DNA of 64,000 nucleotides from Mytilus edulis (taxonomy: Eukaryota > Mollusca > Bivalvia > Mytilida > Mytilidae), in NCBI RefSeq assembly GCF_963676685.1, contig NC_092357.1:64280958-64344957 (forward strand), in the 5' to 3' direction. The translations under genes and the position numbers were made by a program. The notes under the pieces are model-generated. The model was given only the letters and a program-made list of their open reading frames with translations. It was not told the DNA's origin and made no database searches. This document shows positions 12,159 through 23,624 of this stretch, one piece after another. Every line of letters begins with the position of its first letter. Position 1 is the stretch's first letter.

Positions 12159-12285
12159 GACTTTGATAAGTATGACAGAGAAGGACAGTCATCTGATTTG
12201 AAGCCTTGTGATCATTATCATACAGGAATAGCAAAGATGTTCTTAGACAGAGAAGCAGACTGCTATAAATGTGACAATGCTTTGA
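12159..12285 (+). pseudogene. Orphan ankyrin-repeat remnant
   Basis: One open frame reads DFDKYDREGQSSDLKPCDHY followed by HTGIAKMFLDREADCYKCDN. It carries the family's ankyrin spacing and the CYKCDN signature but is diverged (ACE turned to PCD). It is the distal part of the pseudogene at 7.0-9.3 kb, separated by the 2.65-kb insertion. Confidence 0.75.
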
Positions 12286-13989
12286 ACAGTTTCCTGTCGT
12301 GGAGATTTATAAACGTGGTTCCATATAAGTTATAACGATCACTATTGTACGAAAAAACAACTGCTCAAACTAGTGTCAGTGTTTAGGACTGATAGTAGTT
12401 GTCAACATAGTACATGTTCTAATAGTTTAAAATTTCGTTGTTACAACTACTTTATATTTGTCACAACCTAGAAGTAATGATGACGTTTTAAGAAAAAAGA
12501 TAGATAAAATAAACAACAACAAAAATAAAACCACATAATAAAGGAAATATATCAAATGTATTCAATAAATGAAGGAAAAGGTATTAATTAGAAGATTAAG
12601 AAAGGGAAAACACTCTTTTTTCTCTCAAAGAACATATATTCACGTCTTTCCTGCAGTAAACCAGGGAAAGACATACATATCTCTGTTGCAGTAAGATTGT
12701 TAAAGTAGAGACTTTTTGGCTTATACAAATGATCGGACACGTTTAGGGATATGAAATCGGACACGTTTGGGGATGTAAAATCGGACACGTTTGGGCGAAA
12801 TAGACATGTTTTGGGGAATCGGACACGTTTGAGGGGATAGACAAGTTTGAGAGTGTTGCATATTTAAGTGAAGCATAGCTGCTGTTGGCCTATTTAGGAC
12901 CTTTAAAGCAAGGAATAACCTTTATAGACACAATTTGAAGGCTGGTATATATGAAGCGTGTATATACACACGAAGGCATTTTCAGTAAAATTACAACATG
13001 AATTCATGTCTAACTGCAACTGAATTTATTGGTGCTTTGGTGCATGTAGTTTTTTTTTATGACATTATGTAATTTGTCTAACCGTGAAACAGTCTACAAT
13101 TGTGATTGTCAATTAACATTAAGTAATTAAGTAATATATATTGTATTGTTTATACATATTAACAGTTCCGATCGGATAAAATATAGATTGTAATCACTAT
13201 GTATTCCCTCTGTTATGATCTCTCATTATTTCTATTGAAGAGTCATTTAAAAATATACGCACAGGTCAAAGATATGCATATGTCATTATCAGAGTTCAAA
13301 TTGGTTCATTAAATATAAAAATAAGACAAATTTATAAAAGGAATTTTTCAAACTTGAGAGTATGTTACTTGAATGATTCAATGAACAAAAGTAACACCAC
13401 ACCAGAAGTAACATTTAATAATAAAAAGAAGTAAGTCAAACATGCAGTCTTCAATGATACATTGTCGGCTCATCGGCATGGTCTTCAATAGAACTATCCA
13501 TTAGATTGACATAAAATCTGTCCTCAGTGAAAGAAATACTGTAAAGCTGTTTACCTGCGCACTGGTATTAACCATATGTTGATGCTAAAAACTCCAAAGA
13601 ACTTCGGGATAATTATAATTTAAAAGAATGTTTCACAAATTTTGTTGTCAAATTTTATTTGTATGTCTCTTTTAACGGTAATTAAAGAAGCAATAGTTTT
13701 ATTTGGAATGACCAAAGTAGATGTGATAATTATAGGTTTGATAAAGAGTGATAATTGGATATCGTTTAATATCAACTCGTGTTATTTAATTTCAATATTA
13801 TATAATAATAAACGAGTGTAAGGAAGTTTATTATTACTATATACAAATCAAATAACGAGAGTGAATTTCAAGTTATATCTAATTCTCACAAGTTATTATG
13901 GTCAAAACTTTCATGGTGTTAAATTAAAAATTCTGCGAATCGTTGATCTAGTCTATTGCACATACTAGTATGTCGTCAAATGTCCTCTT
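12286..13989. other. Gene-free DNA with a short tandem repeat
   Basis: No gene is supported. Apart from the tandem repeat at 12732-12855, the sequence is unstructured AT-rich DNA. Confidence 0.55.
12732..12855. repeat. 24-bp tandem repeat, about four copies
   Basis: ATCGGACACGTTTGGGG-like units start at 12732, 12756, 12780 and about 12818. The first three are 24 bases apart and the last is spaced by a degenerate copy (GACATGTTTTGGGG). A minus-strand reading gives SDFTSPNV/SDFISLNV peptide repeats, which are a by-product. Confidence 0.85.
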
Positions 13990-14293
13990 CCGACGTCAAA
14001 CTTGAACTGTTCATTCGGTGTTCTCATGAATATCAATTATATGATCATTTTTATAAATTCCTGTTACATAAACTTGAATTTTTTGAAACACTAAGGATTT
14101 TCTTATCCCAGGAATAGATTACCTTAGCCGTATTTGGAACAACGTTTTGGAATTTTTGGACCTCAAAGCTCTTCAACTTTGTAGTTTTTTGGCTTTATAA
14201 CTATTTTGATCTCAGTGTCACTGATGAGTCTTATGTAGACGAAAAGCGCGTCTGGGTTACTTAATCATAATCCTGGTACCTTTGAACTATTTA
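13990..14293 (+). repeat. Hammerhead-bearing repeat, core damaged
   Basis: This copy extends further 5' than the 11 kb copy (a TTCGGTGTTCTCATGAATAT block near 14015) and carries the ribozyme region at about 14213-14262. CTGATGA and stem II are intact, but GAAAC has become GAAAA, removing a stem III pair, and stem I is weakened (GTGTCA with TGGGTT). It ends CCTGGTACCTTTGAACTATT. Confidence 0.8.
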
Positions 14294-14518
14294 TATCTTT
14301 TGATGAATCATTTAAAATTATATTGATTAATATTACCTAGTATGTAAATAATTTTCAAAAAGGATATATGCATCATAATCTAACAGGACTATTTAAATCT
14401 TAAACAGCCGAACTGGACAATCCAAACGTTTAACTGTCTAAATACTGAAATAGTGTCGGGACCTAACAGGCAACAGGGAATGCGTTGTTGCATAGGGATT
14501 TTATGATTATAGAAAATA

Positions 14519-14696
14519 CAATGAAACCTGTGTAAACCGAACCTCTTCGGGACTTAAGGTTTTTGTTCGGTTTTGGCCGATGTTCGGTTTTATCAGGTTC
14601 ACAACGCATACAATTGCATATGACAGTGCTTTAGAAAATGTTTGGTTTATATAGGTTTTCGATTTAAACAGGATTCGGTTTAGCCAGGTTTCACTG
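14519..14696. mobile_element. TA-flanked MITE (178 bp, Tc1/mariner-like)
   Basis: The left end CAATGAAACCTGTGTAAACC and the right end (reverse complement CAGTGAAACCTGGCTAAACC) form imperfect terminal inverted repeats of about 26 bp. TA dinucleotides flank both ends (14517-14518 and 14697-14698), as expected for Tc1/mariner-type integration. No coding capacity. Confidence 0.8.
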
Positions 14697-14927
14697 TATA
14701 CACAGATATCTCTTCATCTTAACCATCAAAGATTTACTTTTAGTACCATGTTCATTTATGTTGGAAAGACAAATTTAATCATCGAGTGCGACACTCACAA
14801 AGTTTAACATAGTTAGTTTGATGTTGATGATTGACAGAATAAATGAATAACAAATAATTCCAAAACAATTGTGGAATGATATAATTTAAGCCCACAATTT
14901 ATCATAACAAAGTATGTTAACAATAAG

Positions 14928-15170
14928 ATTTGGTAGGATTGCTAATGAAACAACTATCATCAAGAGACCGAATTGCACATAAATAAACAAATATAGGTCA
15001 CCGTATGGCCTCAACAATGAGCAAAGCCAATACATCATAGTCAGCTATAAAAGTCCCCGAAATGACAATGTGAAACTATTCAAACAAGAAACTAACGGCC
15101 TATGAACAAACAAAGGAACGAAAAACAAATATGTAACACATAAACAAACCAAAACCACTGAATCATAGGC
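14928..15170 (-). repeat. Dispersed SINE/MITE-like repeat, antisense copy
   Basis: Read on the minus strand it contains motifs shared with copies elsewhere: TAGCTGACTATG, GACCTATATTTG and a CATTGTTGAGGCCATACGG-type block. I recognise this roughly 300-bp family as abundant in Mytilus; sense copies here are at 24.3 and 57.2 kb. Confidence 0.7.
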
Positions 15171-15475
15171 TCCTGTGTTCATAAATTTGCATTAAAATTT
15201 AGGGATACATGTTTTACGAAGCATAGTCATAACGATTTTTAAAATATCAAAAGACTTTTTCAGTCGTTGGTGATTCCTGATTGGTATCTCTCTCTTAAAG
15301 ATTTAATCATTGGTAAGGAATTAATATAACAAGGATTATACACATAAAAAAAATTCGGATATAAAGGATTTTCATAAGTTAAACTCCTGGTCAAGCTGTT
15401 TAATTCAACAAAAAGGTATAATTTTGGTTTTGAAATGGTGATATTCGACATACGTATTTTTATTTATCTAGAAAC
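15120..15475. repeat. Duplicated segment, uninterrupted copy
   Basis: It runs from AATATGTAACACATAAACAA through TTTCAGTCGTTGGTGATTCC and GAGCTGTTTAATTCAACAA-like sequence to TTTTATTTATCTAGAAAC. The same order occurs at 22370-23228, where about 525 bp is inserted in the middle. Confidence 0.8.
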
Positions 15476-16797
15476 AAGCAATTCCGCCAATTAATTTCAT
15501 AATGTAAAAAAAAATCAACGAAAACACAAAGGACAATTACAAAAAAATATTTTATTAAAGTCACCTACCAATACAATAATTTTTTCAATCATCAAAATGT
15601 TTTCCTGAGAAAACCAATCACATTCAAATTGATTTTAGCACTAGCATAAGATTTAACATCGTCCGTCGTCGGTTATCAAAATTGACCTCTGGTGTTGCTT
15701 TAATTCTTCCTAGCATCATGCTCATCTTCAATTAAAATAAAAAAAAAAAAAAATAAAGTAATGCTTCTACCGTTTGATAGATCACGCCGCGAATTGAGGA
15801 CCATAAACAACCAAAACCTTATCCTGTGTAGAAAGTATAAATCTCGAACTTATTTCAACAAAAGATTTTTATAATTTTCGAGTTTCGGCGTTGATTTACA
15901 AGTTGTTGTTTTTTAAGTCTTCTATTATAAATATTATGCAACACTTCGCTTGTGAACGACGTTTTATTTTATAAAAAATAAGAAAGAGTCTCTTTTGGAA
16001 AAGGAAATCGAGAGACAAAATTATGTGTCGGTAATATTAAAGAAAACCACAAGGGACATCAATACCCAATTAAACGAAAAAAAAGAAAAGGGCAACGTGA
16101 ACCGGTCTTTCTATGATTTTTTTCTTTTTTTCTCTCATTCGACGAGTAAGAAATAAAATCCAACAAGAAATAATTAACTAATTGGACAAAACTACATTTT
16201 GAAATATAATATATATAAAACTTGCCATTATTAAGTGATATATCTATATCTTTGTCATTTTGGTAGTCCATACTTAATATATCCGAATACACATTGGATT
16301 TTTAACTAAAATTTGAAACATCACGATCACTAATAACGACAACACTTTCTTCCTTTTTTTGCATTTAGAATATACTTTCATCGTCTCTTTCAATTTTGAA
16401 TAACGAAATGCATGGAAAAGTATTCATTGAAAATATTTAGAGTAGTCTTAGGCCTTGCGCACGCAAAGATCGTGATACACATACCAATATCTTAATCCCT
16501 ATGTAGCAAAACATGTTGACAATGTTTACCATAGCTGTACATGTTTTTGTCTATTGTTTAAGTTGAGCTAATGTTTAAAGGGACTTACATATAGGATAAC
16601 TTTTTATGTCAAGAAAATTTATTCACATAACAATTTTCACACTTGTTAAAAAAAATGTTAACACATTTTTTTAATTGCTTGCACTTTATCACATTTTTAA
16701 AATGTTAAACAATGTTTTAAGTAAGATATGAGCCTCTAACAGTCGATTCTGTAAAATATTTAATTGAATGGACTGTTATTGGCTTATTTCCTTTACA
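15476..16797. other. Gene-free AT-rich DNA
   Basis: No gene is supported. The minus-strand frame of 77 codons near 16059-16292 is low-complexity and has no motif. Confidence 0.55.
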
Positions 16798-17160
16798 GAA
16801 AATCCATGTCGACTGACAACCAGTCCGACTCGAATGAAGTAACATTTATCAACCGGAAGAAAATCCATGTCGAGTGACAAACAGACGCACTCGAATTAAG
16901 TAACATTTATCATCCAGATAAAAATTCTTGTCGACTGACAATCAGAAGCACTCGAATAAAGTAACATTCATTATCCAGAAGAAAATCCATGTCGAAGGAC
17001 AAACAATAGCACTCGAATAAAGTAACATTCATAATCCAAAAGTAAATCCATGTCGACTGACAAACAGTCGTACTCGAATAAAGGAACATTTATCATCCAG
17101 AAGAAAATCTATGTCGACGTACTCGACAGTCCCACTTGAATAAAGTAACATTCATTCATC
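16798..17160. repeat. 61-bp minisatellite, six copies
   Basis: Six head-to-tail units each carry AAAATCCATGTCGACTGACA, ACTCGAATAAAGTAACATT and ATCCAGAAG. Units begin near 16799, 16859, 16920, 16980, 17042 and 17104; the last is rearranged. The array ends about 60 bp before a CACTA-type element. Confidence 0.9.
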
Positions 17161-17220
17161 AGATGTAACACCAAACTCTTAGATGGAGATGAACACCATC
17201 AGAAGTAACACCAAAGACAT

Positions 17221-19200
17221 CACTACAAAAGTCAAAAAGTCTGAAAAGACCAGTTTTTGTCTGAATTTGCATGCATTTTTACTCGACATTCTTGATTTGT
17301 CTAAATAATTTAAAAAAAAATCTTGACATTGAATGAATTTGTCTCATAAGGTTCTTGATTTTTCTTGACAAGTGTCTTGACACTATGAACATTGTCTTAA
17401 AATTTCTCGACACTTCCTGTATCATCTGATAAGAGTCTGGATTAGTCCCGACCAATTCATGACTGTCTTAAATTTGTCTCGATCTGTCTTGACATATTCT
17501 TGACATTCTTAATAATGTATCGATCTGTCTTGACACATTCTTGACATTCTTAATAATGTCTGAATATGTCTTGACATATTCTTGACATTTTAAATAATGT
17601 CTGAATATGTCTCGACACATTCTTGACAGTCTTAAATATGTCTTGACACTATCTCAACAGTATAAATTTCGCCTGAAATGTGAACAGACTTATTCTGCAC
17701 TGTTTGTGACATTCTTTTGCTGTTATATACTTATTATGGCTAAACTAAACTTTGAAGAATCAAGGATTAATTTTGTGTAGTAAGATACCCTTTTGGTGCA
17801 ACTTAGATGGAATACCCCGAATAATCCCTTATGTAGTTTGATTTTGATTAATTTTTATTAAACGTTTAATTAATTGTTTTCACTTGGAATATAAGTTGAA
17901 GTTGCTGACAAACAGCATTTAGATTTTTGCCATTCGCAAAACTGCAGTCAAATTTGCTTTACTAAAATAGGTTTCTATAAGGCAGTTTTAAAATGTGACC
18001 ATGCGTCTCTTTTGGACCCCAAAATTCATCTTTTGGGTTTGTGTGGCTGAAATAAAAAGGGGTGGGCTTTCGTGAAGGTCGAAGAATTAGTTCCCATCTT
18101 GATTCAAAAACCTTGTTCATTTTTAGGACAACCAAAAAAACATTTTTATTCCAATTTGAGTGTTGAATTTTATAAATTTTTAACAAAATTAAATATATTT
18201 GATAACTGACCTTCCGGAAAAGAAATAAAATGTTAAGATCTATATTATGCATGTCTGTTTGGGATCAATTTCATAAGACCAATGATTTCCATAGAAAATG
18301 GACCCATTATAAATAATTTTTTTTTTATTATTCCTGGGGTAGACAATACTTTTCTTTTAATCTTTGGGAAATATTCAATTTTCAATTCATTTTTTTTTTC
18401 ATCAAAATGATGATTTTCATTTTCGTCTATGAACAAACTTTTTAAATTGTAGTGGCATGGTCGGTCAATTGATAAGTTGTATGGCTTATTACAGGTAAAG
18501 CAGTAATTTCTATTTGACAGTTGCGTGTACTCTGGGGGAGTGGAATACCTTAATTTTATGTGGAACATCCTGTCCATGTGTAATACTTAATATATATTCC
18601 AACAGATGACATTATACAATTTTTCTTCTGTTAAATGAATGATTTGTATATCATCATAATTTGCTATTAATATATAAACCACATTTTGGTACAATAATTT
18701 TTTACCATATAAACATTTAATATTATGAATGTAGAATAAAATATGTCTACAGTATGATTGGTTTTAATCACTTAATTTATACGATTTAGGAATCAAAATT
18801 GGTAATTATTTAAAAACTCAATTTTAAATTGTTTTATATCAGCACATCCAAATTTAAATTATTTTAAACATTAGATTTAAACTCAGAACTGTCAAGTAAA
18901 TTTAAGACACAATTCAAAATGTTCAGAATATGTCAAGCCATACTGAGAAAAAATAAGAATGTCGAGAACATGTTGAGAAATTTCAAGACAGTATTTAAAT
19001 GTCAAGAATTTGTCAAGAAATTTTAAGACCATATTCAGAATGTCAAGAATATGTCAAGTAATTTTCATACAAATTTGATGTAAATGAGAATTTGTCAAGA
19101 AAAATTAAGACACAAGTCATTCTTTTGGAGAATGTCGAGTAAAAGTTCATGCAAATCAAGACAAAAACTGGTCTTTTCAGACTTTTAGACTTTTGTAGTG
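17221..19200. mobile_element. Complete CACTA (EnSpm)-type DNA transposon, non-autonomous
   Basis: The left end CACTACAAAAGTCAAAAAGT and the right end (reverse complement CACTACAAAAGTCTAAAAGT) form terminal inverted repeats of about 75 bp with few differences. The 3-bp target duplication CAT lies at 17218-17220 and 19201-19203. CACTA ends with a 3-bp duplication define the superfamily. Inside both ends, several hundred bases are packed with TGTCTTGACA-like motifs in opposite orientation (about 17280-17660 and 18890-19130), like transposase-binding subterminal repeats. The middle holds two overlapping minus-strand frames (18245-18577, 110 codons, with a CFTCNKPY motif; and 17962-18252, 96 codons) that I do not recognise. 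Neither resembles a DDE transposase, so movement would depend on a partner element. Confidence 0.9.
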
Positions 19201-19439
19201 CATGCGCCATTGTATCTGTAACATTTTGAATAAAATTTCCAATCGTCTTCTTGTTTCTTTTAGATATTTCTTACAACTCCAGGGCTTCGTGCTACTAGTT
19301 CACAGCTAAAACCAATAAATTAAATCATAAATTAAATATAATCTTGAGGTAGTATTTACTTTTACAGAATTTAGCTTAAAGTGGTACCAAACACCTTGAT
19401 TAGAATAAATTCTACTCGTTTAATTCTCATAAACCTTTG

Positions 19440-19775
19440 GCAAATAATTATCCTCCAGGGTATCGCCAGCCTTGTAGTTAACACTTCTATGTTTGGCATG
19501 AATTATTACTTATATGGTTAAGATTACAAATTAACTGTTTACAAAACTTTGTTTTTTTTTTAATTCTAAGGCCTGACTGCCTTAAGAGTAGATTACCTTA
19601 GCTGTATTTGGCAAAAAGTTTAGGAATTTGTGGTCCTCAATGCTCTTTAACTACTAGTATATTATTTGGCCTTTGTATCTTGACTTAGTTAGGAGCGTCA
19701 CTAACGAGTCTTTTGTTGACAAACGGGTGTCTGGTGCATATACAAAATTTCAATCCTGGTATCTACATGTATGAT
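19440..19775 (+). repeat. Hammerhead-bearing repeat, dead but nearly full length
   Basis: Order: CCTCCAGGGTATCGCCAGCC, a worn TTAACACTTCTATG hairpin, GATTACCTTAGCTGTATTTG, TCCTCAATGCTCTTTAACTA, then AGCGTCACTAACGAGTC in place of CTGATGAGTC, then ATCCTGGTATCTA. The catalytic box is destroyed. The copy is useful because it shows sequence upstream of the part kept at 11 kb. Confidence 0.75.
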
Positions 19776-20019
19776 GAGTTTATTTGCTTTGACTTTTTCA
19801 AACAAACATCAAAATATCAAAAAAAATTGAACCAAACACTTTATCAGAAATATTTTATTGGATATATTGCAGTTTAACAAACACAAATCTCTACGTTGAA
19901 AGGCTTAAAATCTTCCTTAATATTTGTTCGCAAGAGATTCGTTGGTATTGTGAATATTTATGGTTTGTATTTGTTATCTCGTGAAATTGTCTAGAAATAA
20001 GATTGAGAATGACAAGCGG

Positions 20020-20345
20020 GAAGATTTCAACGATATAACAATCCAAGAAAAGAGCAGACAACAACCGACGTCCAAAATGGGCCCTGAACGAAGCGAGAAA
20101 AATCCGCCACCAAAGTTGGTCTTCTGCTGGCCCCTAAACAAAATTATGCACTAGCTTAGTTAAAATGGACATTACACTAAACTCCAAATCATATAAATGA
20201 ACTAAAATTAAAACCATACAAAAAATAACACGTTCACCAGGGCTGGATCCAGTCATTTTTAAAGGGGTCCCAACCCAGGATACAGGAGAGGTTCCAACCA
20301 TTTGTCTTCATTCAAAAGCATTGATCGTAAAAAAATGGGATGTTC
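20020..20345. repeat. Two adjoining dispersed-repeat fragments
   Basis: 20020-20165 contains CAACAACCGACGTCCAAAAT and GAACGAAGCGAGAAAAATCC, a repeat I recognise from Mytilus. 20238-20345 contains CAGGGCTGGATCCAGTCATT and AAGGGGTCCCAACCCAGGAT, another mollusc dispersed repeat. Open frames over them (64 codons plus, 104 codons minus) are by-products. Confidence 0.55.
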
Positions 20346-22369
20346 TCGCACCAGGAACAGCCACCCTCCTTGGTCCGTCACTGTTTCTACCTGTAATATT
20401 CTTATAGCCTGATTTAGATTTTCATTACTCGGTCTCGGCAATACGGAAAGACAACATTTCTTCACTGATTTAAGTAAGGATATGGATTGAGAAAAGAAAC
20501 AAAAGCTTTCAAAAAATGATTTATGGATTTCAAGACGTTCGAACGACTTGAATGATCCGTTTTGTCTAAGCACGAATAATGTGAAGTACTTTTATTCGTT
20601 AGTACCAGTTTTCGTGGCTTGAGCAAAAGGAGTGTTTTCGTGGGTTCCTAAATTCGTTGAATTTAATTATCTAAAAAAAAAAAAAAAAAAAAAAATAGGG
20701 CAAAGAATTTGAAGCCATCAGAAATGATGTTCTTTAAATATAATTTACTATTGTTTTTATATTGATTTATGTGACATTGCAAACTATGGTGTTCAGTTTC
20801 ACTTACTTCGTCTTTCATTAAACTTGCAATAAAGATTATAAATGACGACTTTCATTAAATATTCAATAAAATAATTGCTTTTGGATAAAAGCTATGCTTA
20901 CCAATTGTCTCGGTTGGGGAATATTGCAAAATAAATACTTTAAATGTTGCATACGTGAAATCAGAAGTGATGACACTATTTACATTGGGATAAACAGATC
21001 AACGATTATCAAAGGCGTGTATTGGACCATAAACATGTCACTTAAAGAAATCTTCTTTCATTAATGACAACATAAATTAAATATTTAATAAGATAATTGC
21101 TTTCGGATATAAGCTTTGCCTACACATTGTCGGTAAACATTTTAAATGATGTATACGTTAAACCAGAGGTGACAACACTAATATACCTGAGATCAACAGA
21201 GGTTTTGATTGGCCAAACACATGTCACTTAAAGAAAACGGTTGCATTAAAAAGTTCTACAATTATACTTTGAACTGTAAAATTAAAACCTTTAGATTTGA
21301 ACTTGAAAAAGCAAACCCAACATGATTTTGTCCCCTGTGAGTGTTTTGAGTTTCTATATAATCCGGCATATCAACACCAGAAATCCGACTCTCATTGATC
21401 AAAACTATAATTTTTGTCAGAAATTAATGGTACAAAGTCGGACAATTCAGGTTGCTTGAAGAATTAAATCGGTAAAATCTGCTCTGAAGTTTTATATAGA
21501 GGAGATATAGTGTGTTTGTTTGTATTCGATTCATTTTCTAGATTAAATTGAACAATGCCGGTATCGATTTAGTCAAACCTACATTGGGATCTTTCCATAT
21601 ATGTCTTGATGTAGACAAAAGTTGTAATATTTCAATGGACACTTAAATTCGTGGAAAGAGCAATCCACGAAAACAACGAAAATTGATACCCCAAGAATTA
21701 AACTACTCTCACAATAGTAGTTCATTAGGATCAATCATCAATTGGTAACAATAAGTCACCAAAATTAAAGTCCGTCAGCATATGTGAATTTTGTTGTATA
21801 ATTCAAAATAATCAATCAGCTATGTACAGGGCATGTTATTCCACGGATTTATTAAAACTGAAGCAATACGGCAGATCAAAAACATCAAATGACCATAATA
21901 AAAAAAAACAAATACAAATCTACCAAATTTTAGGTAGGGGTTTGGATAACGTCCAAACTTATTAGATCTCAAACTCCGAACTCGCTCGTCTTTTATGCTC
22001 ACTACGTCAGACAAAGGTTGTGATCTTATTCAAAGTTTTACAAACTACTTGAACTCTAATGGAATCTTGTTCGATCTGTCACACAACACCTAATCATAAA
22101 GAGAGTGAATGCAATATTTATTTCTAACTAATGTAGATTGAATAACCTCAAAATAGGTAAAACATGTATTACAGATACGTTATTTATTAATCCTACTGAA
22201 ATATTGCAGCATAGAAAAAATTAAGAAAAAGAATATATTCCTTTAAATTTATTGATTAAATATAATCCATATATACGTAGAATAAGGTATATGAAATATA
22301 AGAATTGATTGCGGTTTGTCAAAGAATGTGGGCAAGTGTTAACGATCTATGAAAAAAGAAAAGAAAAAA
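20346..22369. other. Gene-free DNA with an A23 tract
   Basis: No gene is supported. An uninterrupted A run lies at about 20673-20695. The rest is AT-rich without recognised motifs. Confidence 0.55.
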
Positions 22370-23228
22370 AAATATGTAACACATAAACAACCGACAACCA
22401 CTGAATTATAGGCACCTCTGTTCATAAAATTTAAGGGTAAATGTTTTACCATCCAAAGTCTTAAAGATTTTCAAAATATCAAAAGACTTTTTTTCAGTCG
22501 TTGGTGATTCCTGACTGGTAACTCTTTTTAAAGATTTAATCATTTATAAGGAATTGATATAAAAAAAAGACAATATACATGTATCAAAATAACATTTCTC
22601 TGTGGCTAAGGGAAGCAACTCATATTGATATGTTACATACACTTTCATATGAAAAACATCCACTTTTTATCCTTTCATTTAATATGATATATTCGGAAAT
22701 TGATTTGATATTGATATTCGAAACAATTTGTGCAAACAGCAGCTAGTACTGAACACATACAGAAAAATTTTATGCATACTTTAATTGAATTCATCATCTA
22801 AATTATTTTTGCTCTTAATTTTAAGGGGAACAAACACTAAAAAAGATAGAAATATTTTTATAAAAACTTAAAACAACCTCAGATCTCAGAATGAATAATC
22901 GAGTTAATATATATTCTTTGTATGTTTATAATCTTGTATGAATATTGTTAGTGCTTCGTAAACCTCTAAAGACTGGCTGATATGGTATACTATTGCTAAT
23001 GTATTGAAATGTAATTGTAATTTCATGTATATTGTATCAGGTTGCACTTTAAATAAAATAAAATCTATAATCTCTAATCTATAACAAAAATCATACACAA
23101 AAGAATCGGGATATAAAGAGTTTTTATAAGTTTAACTCCAGGTCGAGCTGTTTAATTCAACAAATTGGTTTAATTTTGATTTCGAAATGGTGACATTCGA
23201 CATAAATACTTTTATTTATCTAGAAACT
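22370..23228. repeat. Duplicated segment, copy split by an insertion
   Basis: Left half 22370-22565 and right half about 23095-23228 match 15120-15475 in order. The intervening 22566-23095 is absent from the other copy. Confidence 0.8.
22566..23095 (+). mobile_element. Retroelement-like insertion (about 530 bp)
   Basis: It is defined as an insertion by comparison with the uninterrupted copy at 15.1-15.5 kb. It ends with TTAAATAAAATAAAATC and then short TCTATAATC/TCTAATC iterations, typical of the 3' tail of a non-LTR retrotransposon, including a polyadenylation-like AATAAA. No protein motif was recognised. 5' truncation is likely. Confidence 0.6.
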
Positions 23229-23278
23229 ACCTCTTCACAATGTGAGCTGGATACATTAAGATGCGTCTAGCCGCATAT

Positions 23279-23281
<3 letters not shown>

Positions 23282-23311
<30 letters not shown>
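23282..23311. repeat. (TA)15 microsatellite
   Basis: Uninterrupted TA dinucleotides upstream of YWTD gene A. Confidence 0.95.
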
Positions 23312-23313
<2 letters not shown>

Positions 23314-23568
23314 CCTTTCACTGCAATATCATGTCAGTACGGAAGTGTATTTCCTATGTTCTAAAAAAAATGTGTGTATTAACTATTTTTTTTGCATGTG
23401 TAACACGACAAAAAAAAACAATCTTCACAACGTAGAATATAGGTGTGCACGTCTAAAGCTGTCAACACCGTTGATACGTTCAAATTCTATGTTTCAGAAG
23501 TGCACAATTCCTTTCAGATGATCACCTTTACCTAGTAAGCCTAATTTGTTTCTATGCTTTTTACATAG

Positions 23569-23624
23569 CATCAACATGGAATGTATGTCTGAATTAGTTG
23601 TTTTTGTATGCTTGATTTGTCAAG
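23569..23624 (+). CDS. Gene A exon 1 (signal peptide), donor GT changed to AT
   Basis: The acceptor TTTTTACATAG precedes CATCAACATG. The peptide MECMSELVVFVCLICQ is followed by a lone G, the same phase and end (GTCAAG) as exon 1 of gene C (MKCKLVVFSELFILFCLIGQ). The next bases are ATAAGA; the homologous site in C is GTGAGT and in B GTAAGT. Reading through gives a stop nine codons later. Confidence 0.7.

Noticed and set aside
20259-20573. 104-codon minus-strand frame
   Set aside because: It begins in a dispersed repeat (CAGGGCTGGATCCAG) and no conserved domain is visible.
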